Shown here in pieces: positions 17,112 through 26,296 of a DNA stretch of 64,000 bases; position 1 is the first letter of the stretch, and every line of letters begins with the position of its first letter. The translations under genes and the position numbers were made by a program. Below the pieces are notes generated by a model that was not told where the DNA came from, made no database searches, and worked only from the letters and a program-made list of their open reading frames with translations. Location: positions 141,862 through 205,861 of the forward strand of contig NZ_CANLER010000009.1 of NCBI RefSeq assembly GCF_947489715.1. Direction: 5' to 3'. The stretch is from an uncultured Roseovarius sp. Its GTDB lineage: Bacteria > Pseudomonadota > Alphaproteobacteria > Rhodobacterales > Rhodobacteraceae.

Positions 17112-18122
17112 TCAATCGTAACGCAGTTCGCCAGCTTTCCCTCTGAATATCGTGTAGGCCAGGATGGTATATCCAAGAATTGCGGGCAAGACAAAGCAGG
17201 TTCCGATCAGGATGATGAAAAGACTTTCCGGCGCACTTGCACTTTCGTAGATCGTCAGTTTTTCCGGCACCACATAGGGATAGAAACTATAGGCCATCCC
17301 GCCGAAAGCCGTCACCCAAAGAACCGTTGCAACCGCAAATGGCTTCCATGACATCCGGTCTTGGGGATATGGCATCTTGCGTAACATGGACCACAGCCAG
17401 ACGATCAGCGCCGTCGACGCGATGGGGAGCGGGGCAAGGTATAATGCCGTGGGCAAGCTGAACCACTTGTCGAAAATCCGGTCACTCACGAACGGCGTGG
17501 CCAACGATATCGCGCCGATCCCCAAAACAAGGCCCCAAATGCCGCCCTTGGCCCAGGCCACCGCTTTGTGCTGTAACGCATTTTCGGTTTTGTGGATCAC
17601 CCATGTCGCCCCGATAAAGCTGTAGCCGACTGTTAGAAACAACGCCGTCAGCAGGCCAAAGCCCACATGCGCCCATGTCCAGTCAAGTCCCATGACATAC
17701 ATGCCCAACATGAACCCCTGGCTGAGGGACGTCATCAGCGATCCTGCAAAGAAAAGATTGTTCCAGAGGTCTTTCTGGGGGGCGGGTGCTTTTGCCCTGA
17801 ATTCAAACGCGACGCCACGCAGGATCAGACCGATCAGCATGATCGCCACGGGGAGGTACAAAGCCGTAAGGATTTCACCATGTGCGGCCGGAAAGGCGAC
17901 CAGAAGCAAGCCAACAGCGAGCACAAGCCATGTTTCGTTGGCATCCCAGAACGGTCCTATCGAGGCGATCATCCGGTCCTTTTCTTCATCATCGGCGAAG
18001 GGAAAAAGAACACCGACCCCCAGATCGAACCCGTCCAGTACCACGTAGATGAGGATCGAGGCCCCCATCAGGGCGGCAAATATAAAGGGAAGCCATATCG
18101 TCGGGTCACCAAAGGTCTGCAT
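17112..18122 (-). CDS. cydB: Cytochrome bd-type quinol oxidase subunit II
   Basis: Integral membrane subunit of 336 aa with multiple helices; LPFIFAALMGASILIYVVLD and GFDLGVGVLFPF match the CydB N-terminal signature, followed by IGPFWDANETWLV, the segment near the quinol/haem interface in this family. The ATG at 18122 has GGAG nine bases upstream; a GTG at 18131 overlapping the cydA stop (GTGA) is an alternative. It forms an operon with cydA. The complex reduces O2 to water with electrons from quinol and serves at low oxygen or under NO/cyanide stress. Confidence 0.95.
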   Translation of the reverse strand: MQTFGDPTIWLPFIFAALMGASILIYVVLDGFDLGVGVLFPFADDEEKDRMIASIGPFWDANETWLVLAVGLLLVAFPAAHGEILTALYLPVAIMLIGLILRGVAFEFRAKAPAPQKDLWNNLFFAGSLMTSLSQGFMLGMYVMGLDWTWAHVGFGLLTALFLTVGYSFIGATWVIHKTENALQHKAVAWAKGGIWGLVLGIGAISLATPFVSDRIFDKWFSLPTALYLAPLPIASTALIVWLWSMLRKMPYPQDRMSWKPFAVATVLWVTAFGGMAYSFYPYVVPEKLTIYESASAPESLFIILIGTCFVLPAILGYTILAYTIFRGKAGELRYD

Positions 18123-18127
18123 GATGC

Positions 18128-19516
18128 TCACTCCGCCGGGATTTCGGTTTTCTGCGTGGTCGGGACCGGGGCGACGCGCGTGCCGATCTCTTCTCCGCGC
18201 GACATTTTCCGCGCCAGATAGAATATCACGTAGATATAGGCCGACAGTAACAGCGCGTAGATGACCAGATAGGCGATCAGCGTGGACAGCACCATTGCCG
18301 ACGGCACGTCAGCCACGGCCTGTTTGGTGGTCATCACGCCTTGGACAAGCCAGGGCTGCCGTCCGATTTCGGTTGTGTACCATCCGGCAAGCGTGGCCAG
18401 CCAGCCGCTGAAACTCATCGCGACAAGCGCGTATAGAACAGGCTTGGGCAGGCCCTCTACGCCGCGTTTCTTGCGAAGCATGATCGCTGCGGCCCCCCAA
18501 CTGACAAGCAACATCAGCATTCCGGTGCCCACCATGATACGGAAGGACCAGAAAACGGGCGCGACCGGCGGATGAAGGACTTCGCCCTGTTCGGTGACAA
18601 AATCGTCCAGACCCTGCACCACGCCGTCCCATTCATGCGTGAGGATAAGGGAGGCAAGGTTGGGGATGCCAATCTCGTAATGGTTCGTGCGTTCCTCTTC
18701 ATCGGGTATCGCAAAGAGGAGAAGGGGCACATTGCCACTTGTTTCCCAATGCCCTTCCATCGCGGCCACCTTGGCGGGCTGGTGTTCCTTGGTGTTCAGC
18801 CCGTGCATGTCGCCGACGAATATCTGGACAGGGATCAAGAGGGCCGCCGCAAAAACAGCGGTCTTCAATGCCACTTTCACACCCTCTGTCCGCCCGCCGA
18901 TAAGCCAGCGAAACGCACTTACACCGGCAATCAGGAAGCTGACGGTCAAAAAGCTGGCCAGAACCATATGGGCAAAGCGGTACGGCATCGATGGGTTGAA
19001 GATAATCGCATACCAGTCGGTGGCATGGGCCACGCCGTCAATCATCTCGAACCCTTGTGGGGTGTGCATCCAGGAATTCAGAACGATGATCCAGAACGCC
19101 GACATCATTGTTCCAAAGGCGACAAGGAAGGTTGCCAAAGTGTGCAGCCAATTCGGCACGCGGCTGAAACCGAAAAGCATGATCCCCAGGAAAACTGCTT
19201 CGAGGAAAAACGCCGTCATGATCTCGTAGGCCAGCAAAGGACCAGCGACATTGCCGACGGTTTCCATGAAACCTGGCCAGTTGGTCCCAAACTGGAAAGA
19301 CATGGTGATGCCAGAAACAACGCCCATGGCAAAAGACAGAGCAAAGATTTTCACCCAAAAGCGATAGGCTTCCATCCATCGTTCTTGCCGTGTTCTGTTG
19401 AAACGTAACTTGAAAAACAAAAGCACCCAACCGAGCGCGATGGTAATCGTCGGAAACAGGATGTGGAACGAGATGTTGGCCGCGAATTGCATGCGCGACA
19501 GGATGAGCGTATCCAT
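18128..19516 (-). CDS. cydA: Cytochrome bd-type quinol oxidase subunit I
   Basis: Catalytic subunit of 462 aa carrying the haems. His18 in FAANISFHILFP corresponds to a CydA haem b595 ligand; GWYTTEIGRQPW and VGDMHGLNTKEHQPAK are family signatures. The periplasmic Q-loop looks short, as in the cyanide-insensitive oxidase (CIO) branch, rather than long as in E. coli CydA. No cydX-like micropeptide was identified after cydB. Being NO-resistant enzymes, bd oxidases fit a genome segment that also holds an H-NOX sensor, though the loci are 17 kb apart. Confidence 0.96.
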   Translation of the reverse strand: MDTLILSRMQFAANISFHILFPTITIALGWVLLFFKLRFNRTRQERWMEAYRFWVKIFALSFAMGVVSGITMSFQFGTNWPGFMETVGNVAGPLLAYEIMTAFFLEAVFLGIMLFGFSRVPNWLHTLATFLVAFGTMMSAFWIIVLNSWMHTPQGFEMIDGVAHATDWYAIIFNPSMPYRFAHMVLASFLTVSFLIAGVSAFRWLIGGRTEGVKVALKTAVFAAALLIPVQIFVGDMHGLNTKEHQPAKVAAMEGHWETSGNVPLLLFAIPDEEERTNHYEIGIPNLASLILTHEWDGVVQGLDDFVTEQGEVLHPPVAPVFWSFRIMVGTGMLMLLVSWGAAAIMLRKKRGVEGLPKPVLYALVAMSFSGWLATLAGWYTTEIGRQPWLVQGVMTTKQAVADVPSAMVLSTLIAYLVIYALLLSAYIYVIFYLARKMSRGEEIGTRVAPVPTTQKTEIPAE

Positions 19517-19960
19517 TTAAACCCCTGGGTTTCTGAGTTGTTTTCCTATTCGAAAGATATAGCCGGGATGCGGAGATGATCAGGGGGGTGCGACAGCAAA
19601 GCGCGGGGTTTCAGACCCATGGTGCCAAGGCTGCTCAAGCAGGAGCCATCACAGAATTTGGATGAACGCATGCATTGTTTGCTCAAGAACATCCTTCCGG
19701 TGTCGCGCAGGTCCCAACCGATGCGCATCGCAAACAGTCAGAATGCCCCGCAGTTTGGCGAAAATGGCATCAGGATAGTGGGCGAAAGCGAAACATGGCC
19801 GAGCCGCGCGATTTCGTGAACCGCGCCATCCGGCGCAAGGTCCGCGACGAGGCGGCACATCGGTGGGGCGGCTGAATATCCATGGCAAAACCATTCACGC
19901 GGAACGGCGTAAACAGCATAATGCCGGGCGAAGAAGGAGCCGGGCAGCGTAAGACCCGTT
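19517..19960. other. Intergenic region, no gene recognised
   Basis: About 440 bp between the racemase gene and cydA, both on the minus strand. Several short open frames exist on both strands, but none has a convincing ribosome site or recognisable motif, and they overlap each other. It should contain the cydA promoter; no clear FNR-type TTGAT-N4-ATCAA box was seen. Confidence 0.5.
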
Positions 19961-20668
19961 TTACAAATGTCGAACTCGGCTTGCATCCGGTCGTGCATAT
20001 GCCCCGACTTTCGACGTCGACAGACCGGCGGCCACCAAGGCTTCGGCCATTCCGACGGCGCAGGATATGCCGTCGATGACTGGGATGCCGAATTCCTGCG
20101 ACATCTGCTCCATCAGGTCGGCCATACCGGCGCAGCCCAGAACCACGGCTTCTGCATTATCTTCGTCGATCGCCGCGCGGATCTCGGCGCGGATATCTGC
20201 CAGGCTTGCGGGATCGTTCTCTTCCAGTTTCAGCACGGGGATGTCGGTTGCGCGCACACTGGCACATCTCGCGTCCAGCCCGTAACGCCCGAGATTGTCC
20301 CTGAGACCGGCCACCGATCGGCTGAGCGTTGTCACCACCGAAAACCGGTGCGAAACCATGGCCGCCGCATGATACCCCGCTTCACCGATGCCGATGACCG
20401 GAACATCGAAAAGACAGCGCATCGCATCCAGGCCGGTATCGTCGAAACAGGCGATAATGATCGCATCCACGTCCTTGTGACGCGCCGCTTCCTCCAACAA
20501 GCCCGGCACACAGACCGCAACATCGTAGAACCCCTCGATACTGGCGGGTCCGGAGTTGGAATTGGTCGCGATGATCTCGGTATCCGGTCGGGCAACCCGG
20601 GCGGCAGCCTTTGCCGCTTTTCGGGTCATGGAGGCGGTCGTGTTCGGATTGATGAGCAGTACTTTCAT
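19961..20668 (-). CDS. Asp/Glu/hydantoin racemase family protein
   Basis: Cofactor-independent racemase-type enzyme of 235 aa. The N-terminus VLLINPNTTASMT is the family signature. Two catalytic-type cysteines lie in symmetric positions, Cys74 (IIIACFDDTG) and Cys179 (VVLGCAGM), expected to act as the acid/base pair. Hydantoin racemases, maleate isomerases and allantoin racemases share this fold; hydantoin or allantoin is the most likely substrate class here given the M20 carbamoyl-amidohydrolase-type enzyme 8 kb away. It starts 9 bp after the livF-like stop, so it is the last gene of the Liv-type transporter operon. Confidence 0.88.
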   Translation of the reverse strand: MKVLLINPNTTASMTRKAAKAAARVARPDTEIIATNSNSGPASIEGFYDVAVCVPGLLEEAARHKDVDAIIIACFDDTGLDAMRCLFDVPVIGIGEAGYHAAAMVSHRFSVVTTLSRSVAGLRDNLGRYGLDARCASVRATDIPVLKLEENDPASLADIRAEIRAAIDEDNAEAVVLGCAGMADLMEQMSQEFGIPVIDGISCAVGMAEALVAAGLSTSKVGAYARPDASRVRHL

Positions 20669-20677
20669 GCGGTTTCC

Positions 20678-21400
20678 TTACACTTCGCCGCCGAGATAGG
20701 CCGCTTTGATACGGTCATCATGCAGCAGCTCTTTGGAGTTGCCCGAGATGAAGATGTTACCGGTGCTGAGCGCGTAGGCCCGGTTTGAGATTGAAAGCGC
20801 CATACGTGAATTCTGTTCAACGAGGAGGACTGACACGCCTTCATCCCGGTTGATCGCAACGATTGAGCGCGCGATGTCCTGCACCAGCTTGGGTGCGATC
20901 CCAAGCGACGGTTCATCCAGCAAAAGCAGCTTTGGTTTGGCCATCAGCGCGCGACCGATCACCATCATCTGCTGTTCCCCGCCGGATAACGTACCTGCGG
21001 ATTGTTTGAACCGTTCTTTCAGGCGCGGAAAACGTTCCAGCACACTATCCAACGTCTGCTGAACGTCCGAGTCTCTGCCCCGGGTGAACGCGCCCATCAA
21101 CAGGTTGTCCTTGACGCTCATATACGGAAATACCCGGCGGCCTTCGGGCACCATGGCAATACCGCCAGCAACGATGTCGGCGGGGTTCTTGCCGTCGATC
21201 TGCTGACCTTCGAAATGCACACTGCCAGATTTGAGTTTTGCCAGCCCGGTGATTGCCCGCAGGATCGAGCTTTTGCCAGCCCCGTTCGCGCCAATCAGGG
21301 CGACAGTTTCGCCTTGCTCAAGATCAATCGACACGCCCTTCAAGGCATAGACGTGATCATAGTAGAGTTCGACATCATTGAATTCCAACATCTTATTCAT
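20678..21400 (-). CDS. livF: Branched-chain amino acid/amide-type ABC ATPase (LivF)
   Basis: ABC ATPase of 240 aa. Walker A GANGAGKSS near residue 35, signature LSGGEQQMMVIGRAL, Walker B LLLLDEPSLGIAP and GVSVLLVEQNSR near the switch identify it as LivF-like. Start at MNKMLEFND follows GGAA at good spacing, three bases after the livG-like stop. It pairs with the LivG-like ATPase to drive HAAT-family uptake of branched-chain amino acids, urea or amides. The racemase downstream suggests the solute may be a hydantoin-, ureide- or amide-type compound. Confidence 0.93.
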   Translation of the reverse strand: MNKMLEFNDVELYYDHVYALKGVSIDLEQGETVALIGANGAGKSSILRAITGLAKLKSGSVHFEGQQIDGKNPADIVAGGIAMVPEGRRVFPYMSVKDNLLMGAFTRGRDSDVQQTLDSVLERFPRLKERFKQSAGTLSGGEQQMMVIGRALMAKPKLLLLDEPSLGIAPKLVQDIARSIVAINRDEGVSVLLVEQNSRMALSISNRAYALSTGNIFISGNSKELLHDDRIKAAYLGGEV

Positions 21401-21403
21401 GGG

Positions 21404-22186
21404 TCAGATTCCAATCTCATCGTCGGCACTGCCGAGATAGGCTTCGATCACCTTTTTATCGTTCTGAATTTCCCGTGGCGTGCCCTCGGCGATCATTTCG
21501 CCGAAATTGAGCACAACGATCCTGTCGGAAATTTTCATCACTGCCGGCATGTCGTGTTCGACAAGCAGAACGGTAACACCGCGTTCATCGCGGACCTTGC
21601 GGACCAGATCGACCATGGTCATGGTTTCGTCGTGGTTCATCCCGGCAAAGGGTTCGTCCAGCAGCAAAACCTTAGGGTCGGTTGCCAGCCCGATCGCGAT
21701 CCCAAGTGCGCGCAGATTGCCCTGCGGAAGGTTTGACGCCTGTTCGTCAGCGATGGCGGACATACCCAGGAATGCGATCAATTCATCTGCATAGCTGCCG
21801 AAATCCTCAACATCACGATGCGCGGCCGATGTGCCCCAAAAGTACCCGGCCAGTGATGCCTTTGCGCGTAGGTGCTGCGCGACAATCACGCTTTCGCGCA
21901 CGGTCATAGATTTGAAAATCGTGGTTTCCTGGAAGGTTCGCACCACACCCTTGCGCGCAACGATATGCGGTTTGAGGTTCGAAATGCGTTCGCCGTTCAA
22001 CAGCACCTGACCAGAGGATGTCGGAAGGAAGGATGAGATCATTTTGAACAGTGTCGACTTGCCGGCGCCGTTGGGCCCGATCACCGAGAGGATCTCGTTT
22101 TCCTTTACCTCAAAACTGATGTCGTTATTGGCCGTCAGGCCGCCAAACTTTTTAGTGATGTTTTGAACCTGAAGAAGCGTTGTCAT
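21404..22186 (-). CDS. livG: Branched-chain amino acid/amide-type ABC ATPase (LivG)
   Basis: ABC ATPase of 260 aa. Start MTTLLQVQNITKKFGGL overlaps the livM stop by four bases; a longer frame into livM is a shadow. Walker A GPNGAGKST near residue 37, Walker B VLLLDEPFAGM, and a C-terminal LivG-type extension (VIEAYLGSADDE). The signature loop is divergent, reading LPQGNLRALGIAIGLA, with Asn where most have Gln or Glu after the Gly; LivG proteins often vary here, so activity is still expected. Confidence 0.93.
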   Translation of the reverse strand: MTTLLQVQNITKKFGGLTANNDISFEVKENEILSVIGPNGAGKSTLFKMISSFLPTSSGQVLLNGERISNLKPHIVARKGVVRTFQETTIFKSMTVRESVIVAQHLRAKASLAGYFWGTSAAHRDVEDFGSYADELIAFLGMSAIADEQASNLPQGNLRALGIAIGLATDPKVLLLDEPFAGMNHDETMTMVDLVRKVRDERGVTVLLVEHDMPAVMKISDRIVVLNFGEMIAEGTPREIQNDKKVIEAYLGSADDEIGI

Positions 22187-23211
22187 TGACCTGGCTCCTC
22201 TTTTTTCCCGGCGACTTCGGGGCCGGAGCGGGCTTTCGGCGAAAGTCCGGGTATTTTCATGCTGAGCAGCCCATTGGGCAGAACCAACATCAGGATAATC
22301 AGCAGGCTCGAATAGATCAGTAGCTGGTACTTGCCGAATTCGAACAACAGATCCCACCCGAAATAGAGCACAAGCGTGCCAAGCATCGGCCCAAAGACAT
22401 AGCCGAGACCTCCGAGGAAGCAGTTCAGCATGAAATTGACGCTGTCGGCGACTTGAAAGCTTGAGGGATAGACCGATTGCGCGATTGAGCCGAACATCGC
22501 GCCGCCGATGCCACCAAAGAAGGAAGAAATCGCGAAAACGATGATCCGGATATACGAGATGTTCACACCGATGGAGCTGGCCAGTTCTTCGTTCTGCTGC
22601 ATTGAGCGGCACAGGTGCCCCAAGCGGGAATTGACCAGCCGGTACATTGCCGCAAAGGTCAACACCATCAGCGCTGCGGTCGTATAGTAGAATGCCACGC
22701 GCGGATTTCCCAAGGTTGCAAAATCGGGAATAAGTGTGATTCCGAAGAGCGAAAGTTCACCTGGCAGCGGGATCGACGTGATGCCTTTGGCCCCGTTGGT
22801 GATGGGCAATGCAAGCGCCGTCAACGTGAATACCTGGGTCAGGACCAGGGTGATCATTGCAAAATAGACGCCGCGCAGCCGCAGGATTGGAAGGCCGATC
22901 AGCACCGCCACAAATGCTGCGAAGAGCCCCGCAATTGGCAGCGACAGCCAGAATGACATCCCTGCCTTGGTCACTAAAATGGCCGAGACATAGGCCCCAA
23001 GCAGCGCAAACGCACCTTGTCCGATATTGATCCGGCCAATGTAGAAAGTCAGCCAGACGCCTGCGCTGGCGATGGCCAGCAATCCTACCGATGTGAGGGT
23101 AAAGAAAAGATCGGTGCGTCCAAACGCGGCAATTGTCATTGGGACCGCCACGAACACGGCACCCAGAAACACAGCAAGACCGATCCATTGAGTTTTTGAG
23201 AGTTTCAACAT
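22183..23211 (-). CDS. livM: Branched-chain amino acid/amide-type ABC permease (LivM)
   Basis: Membrane permease of 342 aa with about eight to ten helices. Signatures include GQGAFALLGAYVSAIL and RLRGVYFAMITLVLTQV, typical of LivM, and the ATPase-contact loop around LCRSMQQNEELASSIGVN. It follows livH by four bases and overlaps livG, so all are translated from one message. The C-terminus carries a short charged tail (KARSGPEVAGKKEEPGQ). Confidence 0.94.
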   Translation of the reverse strand: MLKLSKTQWIGLAVFLGAVFVAVPMTIAAFGRTDLFFTLTSVGLLAIASAGVWLTFYIGRINIGQGAFALLGAYVSAILVTKAGMSFWLSLPIAGLFAAFVAVLIGLPILRLRGVYFAMITLVLTQVFTLTALALPITNGAKGITSIPLPGELSLFGITLIPDFATLGNPRVAFYYTTAALMVLTFAAMYRLVNSRLGHLCRSMQQNEELASSIGVNISYIRIIVFAISSFFGGIGGAMFGSIAQSVYPSSFQVADSVNFMLNCFLGGLGYVFGPMLGTLVLYFGWDLLFEFGKYQLLIYSSLLIILMLVLPNGLLSMKIPGLSPKARSGPEVAGKKEEPGQ

Positions 23212-23215
23212 CCGA

Positions 23216-24085
23216 TCATCCCCACGGTTTGCCCATCAGCCCTTGCGGGCGGAAGGCCAGGAAAATCATCAGTGACACAAAGATCAGCAAGTAGGTGATG
23301 TCGCCGTATTGCGAGAGAACCGCAAGGCCGATCGCCTCGAGAAAACCTAGGATAATGCCCCCGGCGATCGCGCCCGAGATCACACCGGCACCGCCGATCA
23401 TCACCATCATGAAGGCCTTGATCGAGGTCGGGCCGCCCATACCGAGGTTCACCCCGGTGATCGTGACCAAAAGACCGCCCACCAGACCTGCCAGCATCGC
23501 ACCGAGCGCAAATCCGATCATTGAATAGCGATCAACGTTGACGCCCATAAGCTGGGCAGCCGTCCGATCCTGGGCCAGGGCCCTGAGCGCGCGACCAGTT
23601 TTGGAATATTGCATGAACAGGATGAAACCGACGATCGAAAAGATCGCGAGAACGCAGATCAGAATACGGTCGTATGGCATGATCAGTCGGAAATCCCAGT
23701 TGAATACGCCATCGACGATCTTGGGAACGCCGCGTTGCTTTTCGCCGAACACCAGCAGGATGACCGCATCGAAGAAAAACGCGAGCCCGGCCGCGAGCAA
23801 CATGGTGCTTTCTTCGCGGGAGGATCGTCTGATGACGGGACCGAACAGGAACTTTTCGATCAGCGCCCCAAGCACGAACAGTGTGGCGCAGGCCAGAAAC
23901 AGGGCCACAACAAAGGGAAATCCCAATTGCCCATAAAACGTGTAGGTGACGAAACCGCCCAGAACGTACATCTGCCCATGGGCAAAATTGAGTACGTTCA
24001 TCAAGGCGAAGATGAGGGTCAGACCAAGGGCAATCATCGCGTATTGCGACCCCAGGTAGATCCCGTTTGCTAGTATTTGTTCCAT
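23216..24085 (-). CDS. livH: Branched-chain amino acid/amide-type ABC permease (LivH)
   Basis: Permease of 289 aa. Start MEQILANGIYLGSQYAM was chosen because GGGAACGG precedes it and it matches the LivH N-terminus; the longer frame adds an Arg-rich stretch. Family signatures: ALGLTLIFALMNVLNFAHG and RALAQDRTAAQLMGVNVDR. It lies 100 bp downstream of the binding-protein gene, with a hairpin in that gap, which fits higher expression of the binding protein than of the permeases. Confidence 0.94.
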   Translation of the reverse strand: MEQILANGIYLGSQYAMIALGLTLIFALMNVLNFAHGQMYVLGGFVTYTFYGQLGFPFVVALFLACATLFVLGALIEKFLFGPVIRRSSREESTMLLAAGLAFFFDAVILLVFGEKQRGVPKIVDGVFNWDFRLIMPYDRILICVLAIFSIVGFILFMQYSKTGRALRALAQDRTAAQLMGVNVDRYSMIGFALGAMLAGLVGGLLVTITGVNLGMGGPTSIKAFMMVMIGGAGVISGAIAGGIILGFLEAIGLAVLSQYGDITYLLIFVSLMIFLAFRPQGLMGKPWG

Positions 24086-24148
24086 ACCGTTCCCGCCGGT
24101 TCCCAGATTGCTCCGGGCCCGATCAGGGGCCCGAAGTGAACGTGTCAA

Positions 24149-24165
24149 TCAGCGATTTTCGCTGA
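24149..24165 (-). promoter_or_regulatory. Perfect hairpin between the binding protein and livH
   Basis: TCAGCGA pairs perfectly with TCGCTGA around a three-base loop, starting 20 bases after the binding-protein stop. There is no strong U-tract, so it is better read as an mRNA-stabilising or attenuating stem that favours the upstream gene than as a full terminator. Confidence 0.6.
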
Positions 24166-24185
24166 CAAGTCGTCGGTATCGGTTC

Positions 24186-25373
24186 TTAGTCGACTTCGGC
24201 CACGAACAGGGTCTTGAACTCACCGTCCTGGTAGACGTTCACGACCAGCGGCACGGCGACCTGACGCTTTTGCCCAAATGACGACATGCCGACATAGCGT
24301 AGCTTGGCGTCACCCACCATGTAGGGGTTGGGGGCTTCAAATGAATCCATGGTAGCCTGGAATACGCTGACATCTTCAATCGCCGCGGGGTCCGCTTTCA
24401 GCGTTTCGAGGATGTACTCCAGCGCGTAGACCTTGGTGTTCGATTCATCGTTATATTCGCCGAACATGTCGGTGTAGCGTTCTACGAATTCACGCATCGC
24501 ATCCGAGGCCAGTTCGGGTGTGGACGCCCCGCCGACTGAGATAAACCCATTGGCAAGATCACCGGCGCCTTCGCGCAACACCTGCGCATCCTGTGCCGTT
24601 TCCGTGGAGATCAGCCCTTGGAAGCCAAGTTCACGCGCCGACCGGATGAGTTGCGGAGCGTTCGCGGGAGAGACACCAGAGAGAACCAGAAGATCCGGCT
24701 GGGTACGCATGACCGGCGTAAGAACCGGGGTAAAGTCGGTCGTGTCCACCTGATATGTGACATTGTCTGAAACCACCTCAAGTCCAAGCTCCTTGGCGGC
24801 GGCAACACCCCCATCGCGCTGGCTGAGTGGATCTGATTCATTGGCGGCTATGAAAGCGACGGTTTTTACCCCTTCGTTTTCCATGAGATGCTTGTAGATC
24901 GCCGGGCCGGATTGATAGTTGGCGACCATACCCAAAACAGCGTTTGACGCAGGTGCGGTATACAGCTCTTTCGGGAAGGCGTAGGGAAAATACATGATCC
25001 CGTTTGCTTCGGCCACGGGACGCACGGCTGCTGCGCCGTCATCGACGTTTGGTCCCACGACATAGTGAATGCCTTCCTGTGCCATTTTCTCCATGCCGGC
25101 AATTGCGCGCTTAGGATCCTTCTGATCATCGAATGAAACGATCTCGATGTCGTAGGTCGTGTCGCCGATGGTGTACCCGCCGGTTTCATTAATCCAGGCG
25201 GCGCGCGCTTCCATCGAGCGCTGGTTGGAAATGCCCCAGGCCGCTGCGGGGCCGCTTGTCACGCCGACAAATCCGATTTTCAGGGTTTGATTCTCAGCCA
25301 TCGCGCCCGCGCTTGTAAAAACGGACAGCGCAACAGCTGCGGCAGCAGACTTAATAATTACTCTGCGTTTCAT
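24186..25373 (-). CDS. ABC transporter substrate-binding protein (HAAT family)
   Basis: Periplasmic binding protein of 395 aa for the Liv-type importer. Signal peptide MKRRVIIKSAAAAVALSVFT ends near SAGAMA-EN. The body is a type I periplasmic fold: LKIGFVGVTSGPAAAWGISN, then FDDQKDPKRAIAGMEKMAQE, then the YVVGPNVDDGAAAVRPVAEA ligand loop. The usual LivK pocket residues cannot be assigned by eye, so the ligand is open; branched-chain amino acid, amide or ureide are possible. First gene of the operon and divergent from the GntR regulator. Confidence 0.93.
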   Translation of the reverse strand: MKRRVIIKSAAAAVALSVFTSAGAMAENQTLKIGFVGVTSGPAAAWGISNQRSMEARAAWINETGGYTIGDTTYDIEIVSFDDQKDPKRAIAGMEKMAQEGIHYVVGPNVDDGAAAVRPVAEANGIMYFPYAFPKELYTAPASNAVLGMVANYQSGPAIYKHLMENEGVKTVAFIAANESDPLSQRDGGVAAAKELGLEVVSDNVTYQVDTTDFTPVLTPVMRTQPDLLVLSGVSPANAPQLIRSARELGFQGLISTETAQDAQVLREGAGDLANGFISVGGASTPELASDAMREFVERYTDMFGEYNDESNTKVYALEYILETLKADPAAIEDVSVFQATMDSFEAPNPYMVGDAKLRYVGMSSFGQKRQVAVPLVVNVYQDGEFKTLFVAEVD

Positions 25374-25462
25374 GATTTTCTCCTCCGTTGAACTTCATCC
25401 AATACTTTCGTGTCAGACCAACCAGGCCACATTCTTGCGATGGCAGGTTACGTAAAAGAGAC

Positions 25463-25487
25463 AATTGTTAACAATTATTGTCAACGA
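25463..25487. promoter_or_regulatory. Two GntR-type operator sites
   Basis: TTGTTAACAA (25465-25474), inside the 14-bp perfect palindrome AATTGTTAACAATT, and TTGTCAACGA (25478-25487) both fit the TNGT-NN-ACNA pattern bound by FadR-subfamily GntR regulators, 13 bp apart. They lie between the divergent binding-protein and GntR genes, about 90-105 bp from each start, so the GntR protein probably controls both. Confidence 0.65.
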
Positions 25488-25591
25488 ATTATATTTTTTA
25501 TGTTCTCATGAATTCCCATTTTCGTTAGCGTAAATTCGCGGTAAGCTGCATTGGCAAGCGGCGATAGCCAAAACCCTGAAGGAGTAAGGCG

Positions 25592-26296
25592 TTGGTAGAG
25601 AACAGTATTTCGGATGCTGCATCGGCGCTGGACGACGAACACAAAATCGTTGACCGCGTCTACAGCGCGGTAATGCAACATACGCTGGCACCCAATACCA
25701 AGCTCAGCGAATCGACCATATGTGAGAGTTTTGGTGTTGGGCGGATGAAAGCCCGGCGCGCGCTGTTGTTGTTGGCCAGTCAAGGTATCGTTGACCTTCG
25801 TTCTAATCGTGGCGCATTTATTGCCTGCCCAGATCAGAGGGATGCAGACGAGGTTTTCGAGGCGCGAATTCACATCGAACCAAGCCTTGTCGGTCAGGTT
25901 GCAGACAGGATCGACAGGGCTGGTCTCAAAGCTTTAGGCGATCATGTCAAAATGGAAAAAGCAGCACGGCGCGCCGATAACCGCCAGGACATCATCCGCC
26001 TTTCCGGAGAATTTCACGTACTTATTGCGACCGTATCTGGCAACAAATTTCTGACCCGAACCCTGCGGGAACTTGTGACCCGCACGTCGCTGATTGTAGC
26101 GCTGTTTGGGTCTGGGGAATCGTCTTGCTGCCGCGATGACGAACATGAAAAAATTCTTGAGGCCATTAAATCGCGCAACGCAGGCCAGGCGTCGGAGTTA
26201 ACGCGTGAACATCTGGAGCACATCCGGCTGGGCCTCGACTTTTCGCAAACGCATAATTCCGAACCCGATTTGATCAGCCTGTTGAGGGCAAATTGA
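25592..26296 (+). CDS. GntR-family (FadR subfamily) regulator
   Basis: Regulator of 234 aa. A TTG start is used: AAGGAG lies eight bases upstream and no nearer ATG fits. N-terminal winged helix-turn-helix (about residues 15-75; LSESTICESFGVGRMKARRA) and C-terminal all-helical FCD ligand domain (about 85-215) with FHVLIATVSGNKFL and REHLEHI, which carry the usual metal-binding His residues. It probably senses the transported compound or its product and represses the divergent Liv-type operon. Confidence 0.9.
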   Translation: MVENSISDAASALDDEHKIVDRVYSAVMQHTLAPNTKLSESTICESFGVGRMKARRALLLLASQGIVDLRSNRGAFIACPDQRDADEVFEARIHIEPSLVGQVADRIDRAGLKALGDHVKMEKAARRADNRQDIIRLSGEFHVLIATVSGNKFLTRTLRELVTRTSLIVALFGSGESSCCRDDEHEKILEAIKSRNAGQASELTREHLEHIRLGLDFSQTHNSEPDLISLLRAN

